NCBI GenBank assembly: GCA_032622095.1
Contig: CP136064.1
Location: forward strand, 189,149,794 to 189,213,793
From: Siphonodentalium dalli
Lineage: Eukaryota > Mollusca > Scaphopoda > Gadilida > Siphonodentaliidae
DNA length: 64,000 nt
Reading direction: 5' to 3'
Positions 1 to 10,977 of this stretch are shown in pieces (the first letter of the stretch is position 1; every line of letters begins with the position of its first letter). Made by a program: the position numbers and the translations under genes. Under the pieces are notes generated by a model that made no database searches, was not told the DNA's origin, and saw only the letters and a program-made list of their open reading frames with translations.

Positions 1-61
1 AATAATATGGTGAGAATTTATGTTGACTTTATTCATGTCACACACCGGTATATACTTTTTT

Positions 62-200
62 AGCTCAACTTGACAAAGTCAAGTTTGAGCTTTTGTCATG
101 GGTTGGCATTAGTGTTGAAACGATTAATTTGACTAGTCAAAGTTGACGCAATTATTAAATTAGTCAATCCCGAAATCTGCCAGTCGATTAGTCAGGGAAA
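62..200 (+). repeat. End of a dispersed AGCTCAACT-type repeat, invaded by a second repeat
   Basis: An inverted repeat (AGCTCAACTTGAC, 3-bp loop, then its complement) at 64-92 opens a repeat whose longer relative starts near 19925. After about 50 bp the similarity ends, and a second sequence with GTGTTGAAACGATTA and ACTAGTCAA follows. That sequence reappears in reverse orientation at 3640-3720. Noncoding. Confidence 0.55.
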
Positions 201-593
201 AGCACTACCTATGTGCTATCATGACAGCAGTGCCATTGCAAGGCCATATTATCATGTAATCTGAAACAGTTAACACATACTAACGTCTTAAAGCCTTATT
301 GCATTGTTCCTTTAACGATGCCACTGGGGGCACTGGGCAGACATCAGTCTTGCACGGGCGGTGAACTCCATGACCTGAACTGAACCCAATGTATGCACGT
401 GTAGGCGCGATTTCTTTTATGTTGATCATCAAAGACATGAAGTGTCGCTGCCGACTGAACACTGTCTAGTTCGATGTGACGCAACTGACCAGTGATAACT
501 TCTCACTGTGGCACGTGTAATACTAAAGTAATTATGCGACAAAATGGCTTCAATGATATACGAAACATAATTCGCGACAAGTCAAGCTGGTAA

Positions 594-596
<3 letters not shown>

Positions 597-625
<29 letters not shown>
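597..625. repeat. Poly(C) tract, 29 bp
   Basis: An uninterrupted run of 29 C lies about 60 bp to the left of the first minisatellite element. The exact length may be unreliable in the assembly. Confidence 0.9.
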
Positions 626-687
626 GCGACATGAGACGCCTATTCAGAGAGACAATAGAAAACACCCGACATTTCATTAGCGAGACT

Positions 688-926
688 TACCCCGCTGGAC
701 AAAACAAGTGTCCACTTAACCGCGGTGCGGTTTGCGTTGCCACCGCGGCCGAACTGCAACAACACCGCGGCTCCACCGGCTGACTGCCGTTCAGCCGCGG
801 TGTACTTGCCGTTCGGCCGCGGTGTAGTTGCCGTTCGACCGCGGTGTAGTTGCCGTTCGACCGCGGTGTACTTGCCGTTCGGCCGCGGTGTACTTGCCGT
901 TCGACCGCGGTGTACTTGCCGTTCTT
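688..926 (+). mobile_element. Minisatellite-cored element, copy 1
   Basis: The left end reads TACCCCGCTGGACAAAACAA and continues AGTGTCCA. After a short unique part come six 22-bp units, each with the palindrome CCGCGG followed by TGTACTTGCCGTTCG or close variants; CCGCGG starts at 795, 817, 839, 861, 883 and 905. The same end and core occur inverted at 3157-3341. Because 22 is not a multiple of 3 and the unit has few stops, several frames stay open by chance. It does not look coding. Confidence 0.7.
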
Positions 927-982
927 GGAATGATGTTGAAAAACACAAAGAGGGCACCATAAATGAGGCTTGATTGAGGCCA

Positions 983-2900
983 TTGTCTAAATACCGTCCG
1001 TCAGACGATCTATTATATGTTTGAGGGTTAATCTGTCTGGTGACAAGGTGTGATAATCTTTTAAGTAGTCAACGTCCCACCAGTAAACTGTCATAATCCA
1101 TCCTGATTAGAAAAGGCTCCCGCTGATAATTATTAGGCGACACGGAAGTGTGATGTTGCCGACAACAGACTTCATCTAGATTTGGCAGCACGTGTCTTTT
1201 TGAGAAATAAGCATTGGAATGTCGTGCACACGTGGCAGCCTCATCATGAGAGAATTGAATCACTATGCTGTCATTTAAGACTGATTATAAAATAAGGATT
1301 GTCGCATCCTACTTTGAACTGTTTGTTTGCCCATTTGAAATATTTGTTATTGTGATGTTGTTTTCTCTTGTTAAAATATATATTTTTTTACATTAATTTA
1401 AACTATTATTTGGTTTGAATTATATACTGACAACATCCACCCATGTGGACCTCCTTTTGGAATTCACTGCCGTCCATTGAATGTATAAAAATCTGTGCCA
1501 GAATTGTCTTCAGAATGAACAATAAAGAGCGTTTGTGCGTGATCAGGTATTTTTCTCCCGCGAAGATTTTATGAACCTAAATATTCAAATCCTTTCAATA
1601 CCGTGGTTACTTTAAAGACAAAACTGCGACAGCATGCCAATTGACCTTTGATAAAACTTGAAAGGGAATATCGAGGAGAAAGTGACATGTCACAATCATC
1701 TTAACTCAAACAGTTACGATGTAGCAAACAATGTCATTGCTACATTCCTCGCGCCCAGTTTCTGAATAATGCTGACGTAATAAATTGTAATTTGCGTGCA
1801 CCTGGCATTTGAGATATACAGATGTGCGCAAAATTAACGGCGGTTATCAACCTCCCAATCGAGGGATTGACTCAATTTTGTGTGGCAATATACGTAAACA
1901 ATACTTTATAATGGATATATAACAAAATAAAAATTTAATGAGGCATGCATGGTTTATACATCCATTGAATAAAAGCGACCACGTGGTTCGTTTTTGTGAA
2001 TTTGCAATAGATCGGATATGGGAGGGAGATCATGGGATCATTAGAATTGTGCTAAATTAATCGGCTTTCTGGGAAACACGCACCAGAGCGCATCGCTTCA
2101 ACAAAACGGGAATATCTGAGAATGTACTGCCGTTGCGAAAACAAAATAATCGTGGTTCTCCGTTTTTTTTATTGACGAAAACGGCGCCGCTGTGTATTCC
2201 AATGTTTATTCCAATGTTTATTTATTTATGAAACTCTATTACAGTAAGCATGTTTGTTGAGATACTATACCTGTCAATATATGTCATATCTGTCTGGTTT
2301 TTAAAATCCAGATTCCTACATAAAATATACCAGTAATAAACGCATGCATGACGTATGGACCGCGTGGTTGTTTGTGCACGCGAGGTTTTCCCCGAATTAT
2401 CTGCATTTTCTGATCAGGGCTAGTGGTTTTCAAAACTTGTCAACATGAAATTTTGTATTTGAATATGATGACTAAATTCTTATATTTTGGAATGTTGGTA
2501 GAGAATACAATAAATGGTGTATTTTCAATAGCTTGTTAATGCATAATAAAACGGAAAACATTAAATGAATTGAAAAGCTTACCGCCCACCCCTAATTTCG
2601 GGGTTTCGTATTTTCAGTTTCTGGCAGTTAATTTTTACTTGGCAATGGATTTGCCACATATATGGATCGATAATATAACACTTTTATTTAATATGCTCAT
2701 TTGATCATATTTTTTTCTCCAAAATAATAGCAACTCTAATAAAAACATGGGAATCATTTTATTTACCAAATCTCGGTTATGGTGTCAAAGCATACCACAT
2801 TAGAACAAAATATCGGTAAGCTCCTCCCACAGCCAACCAATTAAAGCAGAGAATAAAATCTCACAAACTAATCCTGGATGATTGACAGGACTGGTGTATG
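983..2900. other. No gene recognised; AT-rich DNA between two minisatellite elements
   Basis: No convincing exon on either strand. A single ATAAAGAGCGTTT at 1523-1535 is half of the paired 12-mer module described elsewhere. The stretch is enclosed by the two inverted copies of the minisatellite element, so it could be internal to a larger composite element, but no transposase-like sequence is visible. Confidence 0.5.
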
Positions 2901-3156
2901 TCGACGTGCTAGCATGCACAGGATCGACGCATGAAGTTTTTTATATTTGACAACAAAGTTCCATTAAAATCTACCAGTACGTTAGATCGTTGAAACAGTT
3001 GGGTTAAATATAAATGTGATTTGCATAATGACCTTAAAGTCGATATTATGTACGGATTTAAATTTCCTGTAATTAAAAATACTAACCTTCGTATATTTCT
3101 ACTAATAAAACATGTTTTAAACTCGAGAAAAAAAGACGATACAAACCAGGAATCTA

Positions 3157-3341
3157 ACCCCGGTGTACTTGCTGTTCGACCGCGGTGTACTTGCCGTTCG
3201 GCCGCGGTGTACTTGCCGTTCGGCCGCGGTGTACTTGCCGTTCGGCCGCGGTGCTCAGCCGCGGTTCCACAAAGTGACACCGCGGGCCGAACGGCAAGTA
3301 CACCGCGGTGGCATTGGACACTTGTTTTGTCCAGCGGGGTA
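3157..3341 (-). mobile_element. Minisatellite-cored element, copy 2 (inverted)
   Basis: Same 22-bp units, with CCGCGG at about 3180, 3202, 3224 and 3246, then a partly inverted unit and the complement of the copy-1 end (TTGTTTTGTCCAGCGGGGTA, ending at 3341). Copy 1 and copy 2 are therefore oppositely oriented, about 2.6 kb end to end. GAGACTT occurs beside both outer ends but not at the same distance, so I do not claim a target duplication. Confidence 0.7.
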
Positions 3342-3639
3342 CAAACGAGACTTGCCTATTTATTTCCTGGTTACCTGCGACAATTTTGTGTAAATAAAAT
3401 GTTTTTATTACCTGCATTCCCCAAACCGTGAGATTATATGGAGGTTGCAGGAGAGCCGGGTTTAAGACATCAAATTGGGAGACTCGCGGGCAAAACGGGA
3501 GATTATATAGTTCACGTGCTTTCCGTTTCAACGTTCGGAAATGAAGAGTTGGATAATGAAGAGTTGGATACTCAAAACTGCGATGCCACATGGACAATTT
3601 TATACGTCATATGTGCATAGAAACGGGAACTCTTAGAAG

Positions 3640-3780
3640 GGGTCCGACTAGTAGTCGATTACCTCTGGCGACTAGTCGATTCCTTAAAATCGCTAATCGT
3701 TTCAACACTAGTTGGCATCCGTCATATGTCCATGGTCAATATCCTTTAGCACACCCTATAGGCCACATGATGGAGGTGTC
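3640..3780 (-). repeat. Chimeric repeat related to 95-200 and to the 20-kb element
   Basis: Read in reverse it contains GCCAACTAGTGTTGAAACG, closely matching 103-124. In the forward direction 3715-3755 (CATCCGTCAT, CCTTTAGCAC) matches the head of the tandem-repeat element at 19970-20030. Noncoding. Confidence 0.5.
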
Positions 3781-4073
3781 GCAGATTTGTGTTCGTTGGT
3801 GAATTTACAATACATTACCGAAATAAAGTGAGGTTTTCGAAGAACTGGAAAAATATACCTATGGAATGTTGTAGATTGGCATCTAAGGTGTAAGAGGTAC
3901 CAAAAGTTTTTAGTGAAAATATATTTTTTGTAGGAATACAGTTGAGTTCAAAATGGGTGGCAACAAATTTGTGTTTCGTTCCTTCCGTGACCTATGGTCC
4001 CGGGTGGTGGTTCTGCCAATAAAAGAGGGGTTTTGACCAAATTCCAAGCTCCTGTGGTTAGATGTTATATTAA

Positions 4074-4219
4074 CCCTTCTCTTTGACCCATAAATTCAAA
4101 TAATTTGTTTTATTATTACATTTGTATATACTACTTTAGTACAGTTTACTCTATAATTCAACATCTAAACTCTAGATTATGATTCCGATCACAGAAATTA
4201 ATTATCACCAAGGGATGGG
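4074..4219 (+). mobile_element. Decayed TTAACCC...GGGTTAA element
   Basis: Starts after TTAA (4070-4073) with CCCTTCT and ends CCAAGGGATGGG before TTAT (decayed TTAA). The inner part (TATAATTCAACATC, ATGATTCCGATCA) and the right flank (CATCTGCCGATCGTAATCGG) match the copies at 22199-22407 and 25743-25945. Confidence 0.55.
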
Positions 4220-4229
4220 TTATACATCT

Positions 4230-5220
4230 GCCGATCGTAATCGGTCTCTCATTATTATATAACTGTCATTATTTTCACTAAATGCCACTATTGTTTGGTG
4301 ACGGTTTTCCAATTAATCGGATCATGATAGTATTGAGATCCGATTCCATATCATCGTGTCTGAACCAGAATGAGGCTCCAGAACTATTTTCAATTTTATG
4401 CAATTCGTTCATTAAATTTGAATTCAACTGATCACCTTTTTCTCAATAAATTTCAGAGTAGAGCCTGGCGAATCGGCAATTTACGTTCAAATCAAATCTC
4501 GAATACAGTCGGCCAGGTGATGTTGAATCAAATCTTCGAATCAAATCTTATCAAACCTAATTCCGATATAAGACAATGCTATTGTAATTAAACATTGATT
4601 CAATGATTTTCACTGTGAGATTATCTCACTGGAAAAGATGTTAGTCAAATAAACGTACTTGGCTAATACCGTACCCAACCAATTGAATATTACTACGTAC
4701 TCATCAACAATACAATGCTGGCTAAAACCGTTAAAGTTGTGTTGTATCTACAAAGAGGGATTATTATGATAGGGAGTTGGGACTGGTGATGATCAGCATG
4801 CAAAGTCAATACAAGTATTTGTAATTTCAGTTCAGCCATTTTAAGGTCGAAGGTTACATGTATGTGGGCAGTACTCAGCCTCTTGCAGAAATGCATCATG
4901 TTTCCTATTGATTTTATAACTTATATTTCTAATTCTATAACCAGTATGATATTAAGTCTTAGGGTACTTGAATCAGTTGATACTTGATAGGGACATGCTT
5001 TATTAGAAATATTTATGACCTAACTCAATATTTTCCCACATAAAATTTGACGAAACTGACAGTACGAATACATGTATTGAATTTGTATTGTGCCATGCCC
5101 GTGATGATGCTCGATATAACTGAGAATCGGAAATGCACTGATGCAGTTGTCACATTGAATATTATTGGGATAAATAAACTGCCAACTTAATATTGTCAAT
5201 GATTAAAGATGCATAATCCA
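4230..5220. other. No gene recognised
   Basis: Low-GC sequence with only short open frames on either strand. None has splice-site context or a recognisable protein motif. Confidence 0.5.
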
Positions 5221-5224
5221 ATTA

Positions 5225-5570
5225 AGCGCCCCCAATTACTCTTTATTTGGATTCGGGTGGTAAACAATATTTGATTTGAGTCGAGGAACCCACCTATCAA
5301 AGCTCAGAGTTATTAGATATAAATTTTTGAAATCTATTATTTTTCATCATCGAGAATTATAAGTGGCCCAGTAAACAGTCGACGAGCTGACGGTCTCGGA
5401 CCAAATTGTGGATGAAGATGGATAACTCTAAAATCAAGAGGCTTTCTATTGATAATAAGGCCAAATTTCGTCGGAGCAACATGTTGATAAGATAAATAAC
5501 ACGTTTCAGCAATTTTATACTATAGTTGACAGTGCTTAGCATTATTTTTGGAATGGGTATCTTTAAGATT
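5225..5570 (-). repeat. Dispersed repeat family R1, reverse copy
   Basis: The reverse complement matches 18440-18660 and 51720-51990. Shared blocks include GATTTTAGAGTTATCCATCT, CCGAGACC, and the right part GGTTCCTCGACTCAAAT with TTTGATGGGTGGG. Noncoding in all three copies; no terminal structure could be fixed. Confidence 0.55.
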
Positions 5571-5754
5571 TTAACAGGTGTGCTAACTTAAAATGGAATG
5601 ATGTTCCCACACAATATCTGATAATGCTAAGATTCCTTTTGTTGAATCGGCTGACTGATTTCGAATCGAATCATCGGGAGTATATCAAATTTCGAAGCTT
5701 CAAAGTTCAATTGATCTTATAATAAACATATCATTACTACAGTGAAGTTATCGG

Positions 5755-5865
5755 GTCTCAACATCACGTCTTGTTGAGAAGGTGAGATCCTGGATCAGAC
5801 TTGCAACCTGCACCAGCTCGTCTGATCCTGGATTACACCATCTCAACTCGGCGTGATATGGAGAC
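5755..5865. repeat. Imperfect hairpin with arms of about 40 bp
   Basis: GTTGAGAAGGTGAGATCCTG at 5773 onward pairs imperfectly with 5820-5847 (ending CCATCTCAAC) across a 19-base loop. Pairing continues outward through ATCACG/CGTGAT and GTCTC/GAGAC. Either a tiny foldback element or a hairpin transcript; no homologous copy is seen in the window. Confidence 0.6.
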
Positions 5866-5869
5866 TCAG

Positions 5870-7670
5870 ATAATCTCTAATGACTCTCATTTGAGCGCTG
5901 TCTGTCAGTTAGATTTTATATATTTTTTTCTTCGCTTTTCAGGTTTCCATGGAGTTAATTCTAGTTGATATTCATTTGAGTTAAGTTCTGTCAGTTTTAT
6001 CTTAAACGTTTACTTTTCAGGGTTTCCATGGCTAGTTGATGATATTCTTGTTGACGTTCATTTGAGTGCTGATTTATGAAGACAACCACAGAAAGCAGCA
6101 TGACTGTTGGTGGAAGTCGGAAGCTCTGCAGTGGCTCAGCTGAATAGTGACCACAGTATCATAACACATTGGTCTCCCGCCATTCAATCATTTGTCATAA
6201 AAATGCAATATACCAATGATACCATTGTTCGTTTATTTTTATTCGATTAGGGCTGATTAGGGGGGCATAAAATGTTCATTTCTGACTGTTATACATCATT
6301 TGCAAGAGGATCTTATCAGGCCTAAAAAAGAGTGATGTTTCCAGTAACCCACACACCCCTAATTCAGACCTCTACCCTTACTAATTTTATTAACCCCCAC
6401 CCCACCCCCCTAAGAAGTAGAAAATGTACTGATCACAAGCTCTAATTTATTGCCACATTATTTTATCCATGTTATATTAAGTGCCAAATTGTTTTGAAAT
6501 TTGCATATTTCTATCACCTATTAGTATATCTTTATACACCCTGATATACATAATATATAGACCACATATTTCCTATTAATTTTGATGAGCTCGGAATAGA
6601 TTGATATATTTTTGAGGATCCTTTTATTTATAGATGAACCTCATTAATTTATAATGTGCAAATTGATATTCAAAAAAGCACCTGGGCTACTGGGTAACTT
6701 CCGACCCATTATTCAAAATAAATTCATGGATACAATCCTCCTATCAAACCTTAAGAGGAACCTATCTCATTCTGTAAAAAGAAAATGCTCCCAGTAGAAC
6801 CTAGGCCATATGGAAGAAACAAATGGATTACAAAATAAATAGTCGTCACTATCAATAATATACCATTTGTGTTCTGTTTAATGTTATCGGCTTATATTCA
6901 GAATGATTCTATCCCATACCGGTATAGAGTTGTTTCAAAAATTTAAAATAAATTGTATTAATTTCTACCCATCCACCCTTAATTTTTCAATCTTCGTTAT
7001 CGGAAACAAACATTTTTTTAGGCCTCACAGTTATATTCAAGTTATACATGAATATAGATATAATAAAACACAATACGATGCTGCTTCATAATCAAAACAG
7101 TCATGTACACTGAAGTTTGTTTGTTGTGCCTGCTTTCAAATTTCACCCATCGCCTAGCTGAATGCTCTGTATTTGTAACATAACTTTTAGATTCATTAAA
7201 TCTTTATGATGACATATAGATTTCTTTCACTTCACTTTTCTAGAGTATATCAAAACAGAGTATGGTATATTGTTACCAGCCTAATTTGAACCCAACAAGA
7301 TAAAACAAATACTTAGCATAAAGGTAACCTTGAATATTATATGCCCCTGGGATGTGAATGTTTCGTTGTAAATTGTAAAGCTGTTAGGATATCTCCTGCT
7401 GGGTGTATTTTCATAAGGTAGATCTGTTTTAAAGCCTGACTATAACCTTCTCAGCTTCATATCTGTAGGAAAAAATACTAGCAAAGCCTGTCTGCACATT
7501 TCAATGTAAGCTTGCCCCATATCACATGACGGTGTCAGTCTTGTATAAATCTGACTAATTATAGAAGTTATTAAAAGGTTAGGTAGAAATCAGATTCTGG
7601 TCTGAATATATACATCAAAGACATAAGTCAATACCATATATTCCTTTGATTAGTTGTGATGTACATGTAA
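5870..7670. other. No gene recognised
   Basis: AT-rich sequence with short homopolymer runs and a C-rich patch near 6390. No open frame has splice context or recognisable motifs. Confidence 0.5.
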
Positions 7671-7691
7671 TTCCAAAGAATCTTCCCGCAG

Positions 7692-7904
7692 CACATGTTA
7701 CAATATATGAGATATGTTTGGGTTAGGGAGTATCATGCCAATGTGTCTTTGCATAGCCCTGATTTCCTCCAGAAGCTAAACTCTGGTGATCATCAATACC
7801 TTGCAAAATACACCAAGCAGAAATATATCCAGTCTGAGATTTATGAATGGATTGTTCCAATTGCAGATCTTGATAACTTGAGAATATTGTATAAATGTTA
7901 TTAA
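7692..7904 (+). CDS. Possible terminal exon, unknown product
   Basis: A frame of 70 codons ends at TAA (7902-7904) and begins right after a plausible 3' splice site (TCTTCCCGCAG, ending at 7691). The composition is protein-like: aromatic and charged residues are well mixed (for example MRYVWVREYHAN, then SPDFLQKLNSGDHQYL), unlike the surrounding AT-rich noise frames. I do not recognise the family. No upstream exon could be found in the window and the opposite strand offers nothing better. It could be the last exon of a + strand gene starting left of the window, a retrocopy fragment, or chance. Confidence 0.35.
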   Translation, partial: HMLQYMRYVWVREYHANVSLHSPDFLQKLNSGDHQYLAKYTKQKYIQSEIYEWIVPIADLDNLRILYKCY

Positions 7905-9570
7905 TTTATCGTAGATTATTTTTGTTCCAATTGTGTGTTTTCGTATTCAGAATTTTACATCCACGTAATCTATGTTCTATTGTATGTTTTGATGTCTCAA
8001 TTGATTGTCCCAAGGTGTTAACTGTTCCCGATTTTGGTTTTAGATTCTTTATATACCTAGTTATTTCATCATAGGATAATTCTTGATGTGAAATATATTT
8101 GTATATATCATAATTCAAATGCTATAATAAGTGAAGCAAAGATCTTTAACTAATGAGTATGGTTCCATTGACTGAACAGTTCAGAAGCAATTGTCGGATA
8201 CATAAATGACAAATAAAATTGGTTCTTTTGGTCACTGTCACCATGAAACTGTACACATAATTTCTCGCCATAATATTTTTAGTTTAACATGACTGTCAAA
8301 ATTAAGGTGTCATAAAGTTTGATTTTCCCATAGGTTCATTTGTGTTTTGTGCAATTCATAACATTATTTGTGTAGAGGCTCTGAACAGATTGTAATCTTG
8401 ATTGAAGCATAACCATTTGTACTGTACATCTTGGACTCAATTGTTTGACTCAATATGGTTGTAACTAATTGTTATTGCCCTCATTGTGATATATAAATAT
8501 GGATATACATAACATTTATGGATGTCTACTTGTAAATTTTGTTTAAACTTTCTTTTCATATAGACAGCTTGCATGTCAACATTTTGAGACTAAATAAACA
8601 GATTACAGTCAATGTTTGTTTACTTCTACCCCATCAGCATTACCAATATATCCCTGACAAAACAGCTGGATAAATGTGAAATTCATGCAGAAACAATTTC
8701 TTAAACTGTAATGCACCCTAGCTTAGGTGCAATAATTTAAAACTTAAGTAAAAAATAAACCAATGCAAAACTCCCCCCCCCCCCCCATTTACTGTCAAAA
8801 TAATAAGATGTGTGCAGTATCTATCAAAAGTAATGGGTTGACATTGTTTCGGTTTATGTGGGGAATCATGCACAGGCATCAAAGGAAATTTGTGATTGTA
8901 TTTTGAGGCAAGAAAAATGTGAATATTTGATCTTCTGAAGCCTGCTTGATCATCAGACACAAGCGAAAATAAGTTGGCATAAATAGTATACCCTAGCTAT
9001 GGAAATGCTGGTTAAACTGTCAGGACTGAAATGATGACATACCGTTCTCTCCAAATCCCCAACTCTTTAGTCAATTTGTGAATGCTAAGAAGCCTGAGAT
9101 ATTCATCAAATTCCCTCTTAAGATCTGCAGAGGCAGTCACTTTGACACAATTTCAGCATTCCATGACTAATTTGTGCAGCATTTAGGGAGAGGTGGTCAA
9201 TGGGGGCCAAAATATTTTTATGCATCAGCTTTCATCATTTTCAGAATATATAGTCTACAACAGAAGGTGGTTACACATTTGCAAAAATATTCTGGATTCA
9301 TATCTCTATTTCAGTATTTAGGTATTGTTGATTATGTTTAGAAAAAGTTAAGGTATTCTAGCATCATGGCACTAAAGATGGATGCATATGCATTTATATT
9401 TATGTAGAAATAGATTTTTGGTCGCCAGGCGCCAGGACATAACTTACTGACTTTTGTTTCATGCCCATAGAGTAAATCCCTCTTGGTGAAAAAGAAGATA
9501 AAACTAAATCTATGAGACTCCAGCAAGACCACAACTCCTTAAGGAATCCATGTGTATCATCCAGTTCCAC
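7905..9570. other. No gene recognised
   Basis: Gene-free as far as can be seen. Contains a 14-bp C tract at 8773-8786. Confidence 0.5.
8773..8786. repeat. Poly(C) tract, 14 bp
   Basis: An uninterrupted run of 14 C in otherwise AT-rich DNA. Confidence 0.85.
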
Positions 9571-9576
9571 CTAACA

Positions 9577-9600
9577 ACCCCCCCCCCCCCCCCCCCCCCC
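9577..9600. repeat. Poly(C) tract, 24 bp
   Basis: An uninterrupted run of 24 C. Confidence 0.9.
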
Positions 9601-10074
9601 ACAAGAAGTCATGCAATTGTAACATTCTGGGTAGACAACTCAGGATCGATCATGCATCCTATTATCAGAACAAAGGTACTATGTTTTGGAGTCGGGCATT
9701 ATGTCAAGTTCGATAGTTTGTTGCAATTGAATGATCAATGTCAGCAAAATGTCGAACATAGCATTTGAAAGACTGACTCTGGTAATTACGTACAGTTTAG
9801 AAAAACAGCCAGTGGGCTGATTAACCTGTGTACAATAGGATGAACAATCCAGGTTACCAAGTAGTCAAACATTCCAGCGGGAAGATTACCTCGGGTGATC
9901 GCAGATAGTGGCCGGAATACAGTGGCTGTTTAAAATGTAACAATCAATATAACACCCATGTTTTAATACTGAGCACCAACTGTGTATCAAGATGAACCCA
10001 ATGCATGGTCGAACATATAACGATCAATGTAACATTATCAGCGAAGAACAGATCGAACATTATACTGGTACTAT

Positions 10075-10137
10075 AGTTTACTGTGGTTAGAATTATTTTT
10101 AGGCAATTAATCGATTCTGATAACTGAAGCGGCATTT
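10075..10137 (-). repeat. Family R1 fragment, reverse
   Basis: The reverse complement contains GCCGCTTCAGTTATCAGAAT followed by AATTGCC and matches 51613-51665 and 18350-18400. Confidence 0.5.
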
Positions 10138-10289
10138 AAAAAAATGTTGTTGGAATCTGATGATAGGGTCACCATCAAATTGGATTGGAGTACATTTAAA
10201 CGTATATATCCTTTTACTATTTTTGTAGTCTAGCTATCAATAACAGTGAAATATTGACGATAATAAAGACATTCTAAAATCACAACATT

Positions 10290-10720
10290 TGACGTAATTG
10301 ACACCAAGTGCCGCATTCACCTCAGATGACTTAAAGGGGGAGGGGTAATAAATGATATCAACATAGATGATCAATGAAGAGCGTTTATTGTCAGCTCCAA
10401 AAATAGGTGGGAAAATTGGCACACATGTAATTTGACACCAGAAGTGACTAATAATTAAAGCAATATATATATATATAAAGAGCATTTATTTTCAACTTAT
10501 TATTCAAAAGATAAAGTGAACATTGGATTTCAACAACAACAGCAAAAACACAACAATTTAACAACAATGTCAACTTAAATTAAAAGATAGGATAGACTCA
10601 TAGAGGTAACTTGACAACTCACTTGAAATAGTTGGTGTTTATTTCGGTGACTAATAATTAATTTAAATGACTTGAGGGGCAGTAATAATTTAATTTTTTC
10701 TTTACCCTGATCAACGCCTT
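10290..10720 (-). repeat. Reverse copy of the AAGTCATCTGAGGTCAA tandem family
   Basis: The reverse complement of 10316-10440 (TCATCTGAGGTGAAT, AACGCTCTTCATTGATCA, GTGTCAAATTAC) matches units of the array at 62150-62760. A second, weaker unit lies at 10600-10720. It sits just upstream of the TAF9 start codon, so it may overlap the gene's promoter region. Confidence 0.5.
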
Positions 10721-10851
10721 GTACCACAGCTAGTAATAACATAAAATACTAATACATGTATGACCAATTTCAATTTGAATCTTTAAAGCCGCGTCTGCCC
10801 CTTTAAATTAACATTTCTGAAAATAGTGTAACTTCCCTTGTCAAAACAAAA

Positions 10852-10867
10852 CAAAAATGGCGGCTCC
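10852..10867 (+). promoter_or_regulatory. YY1-like motif overlapping the TAF9 start codon
   Basis: The sequence AAAATGGCGGCTCC contains the YY1 consensus AAnATGGCGGC, with its ATG being the start codon. The context also suits initiation: A at -3 and G at +4. In vertebrates this arrangement marks housekeeping genes with very short 5' leaders. That it works the same way here is inference. Confidence 0.5.
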
Positions 10868-10977
10868 GGCGAAAAGTACGCCGCGAGATGCTCAAGTTAT
10901 GGCTGCAATACTGAAAGATATGGGCGTCTTGGAATACGAACCGCGTATTATAAACCAGATGCTTGAGTTTGCCTACA
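10857..10977 (+). CDS. TAF9: TAF9 exon 1
   Basis: Forty codons plus one base. It starts at the ATG inside AAAAATGGCGG and ends at ACA|GTTAGT (phase 1). It encodes the N-terminus and the first half of the histone fold (helix 1 and the start of helix 2). The single A is completed by GG of exon 2 to give Arg. Confidence 0.93.

Noticed and set aside
640-983. Overlapping open frames on both strands rich in Arg/Thr/Val
   Set aside because: They are translations of the 22-bp minisatellite, which cycles through all frames and lacks stops; no independent evidence of coding.
688-3341. Target-site duplication GAGACTT flanking the minisatellite element pair
   Set aside because: The word occurs on both sides but at different distances from the two ends, so it is not a clean duplication.
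3021-3597. Open frames of 123-147 codons around the second minisatellite
   Set aside because: Same artefact of the 22-bp unit plus flanking noise.
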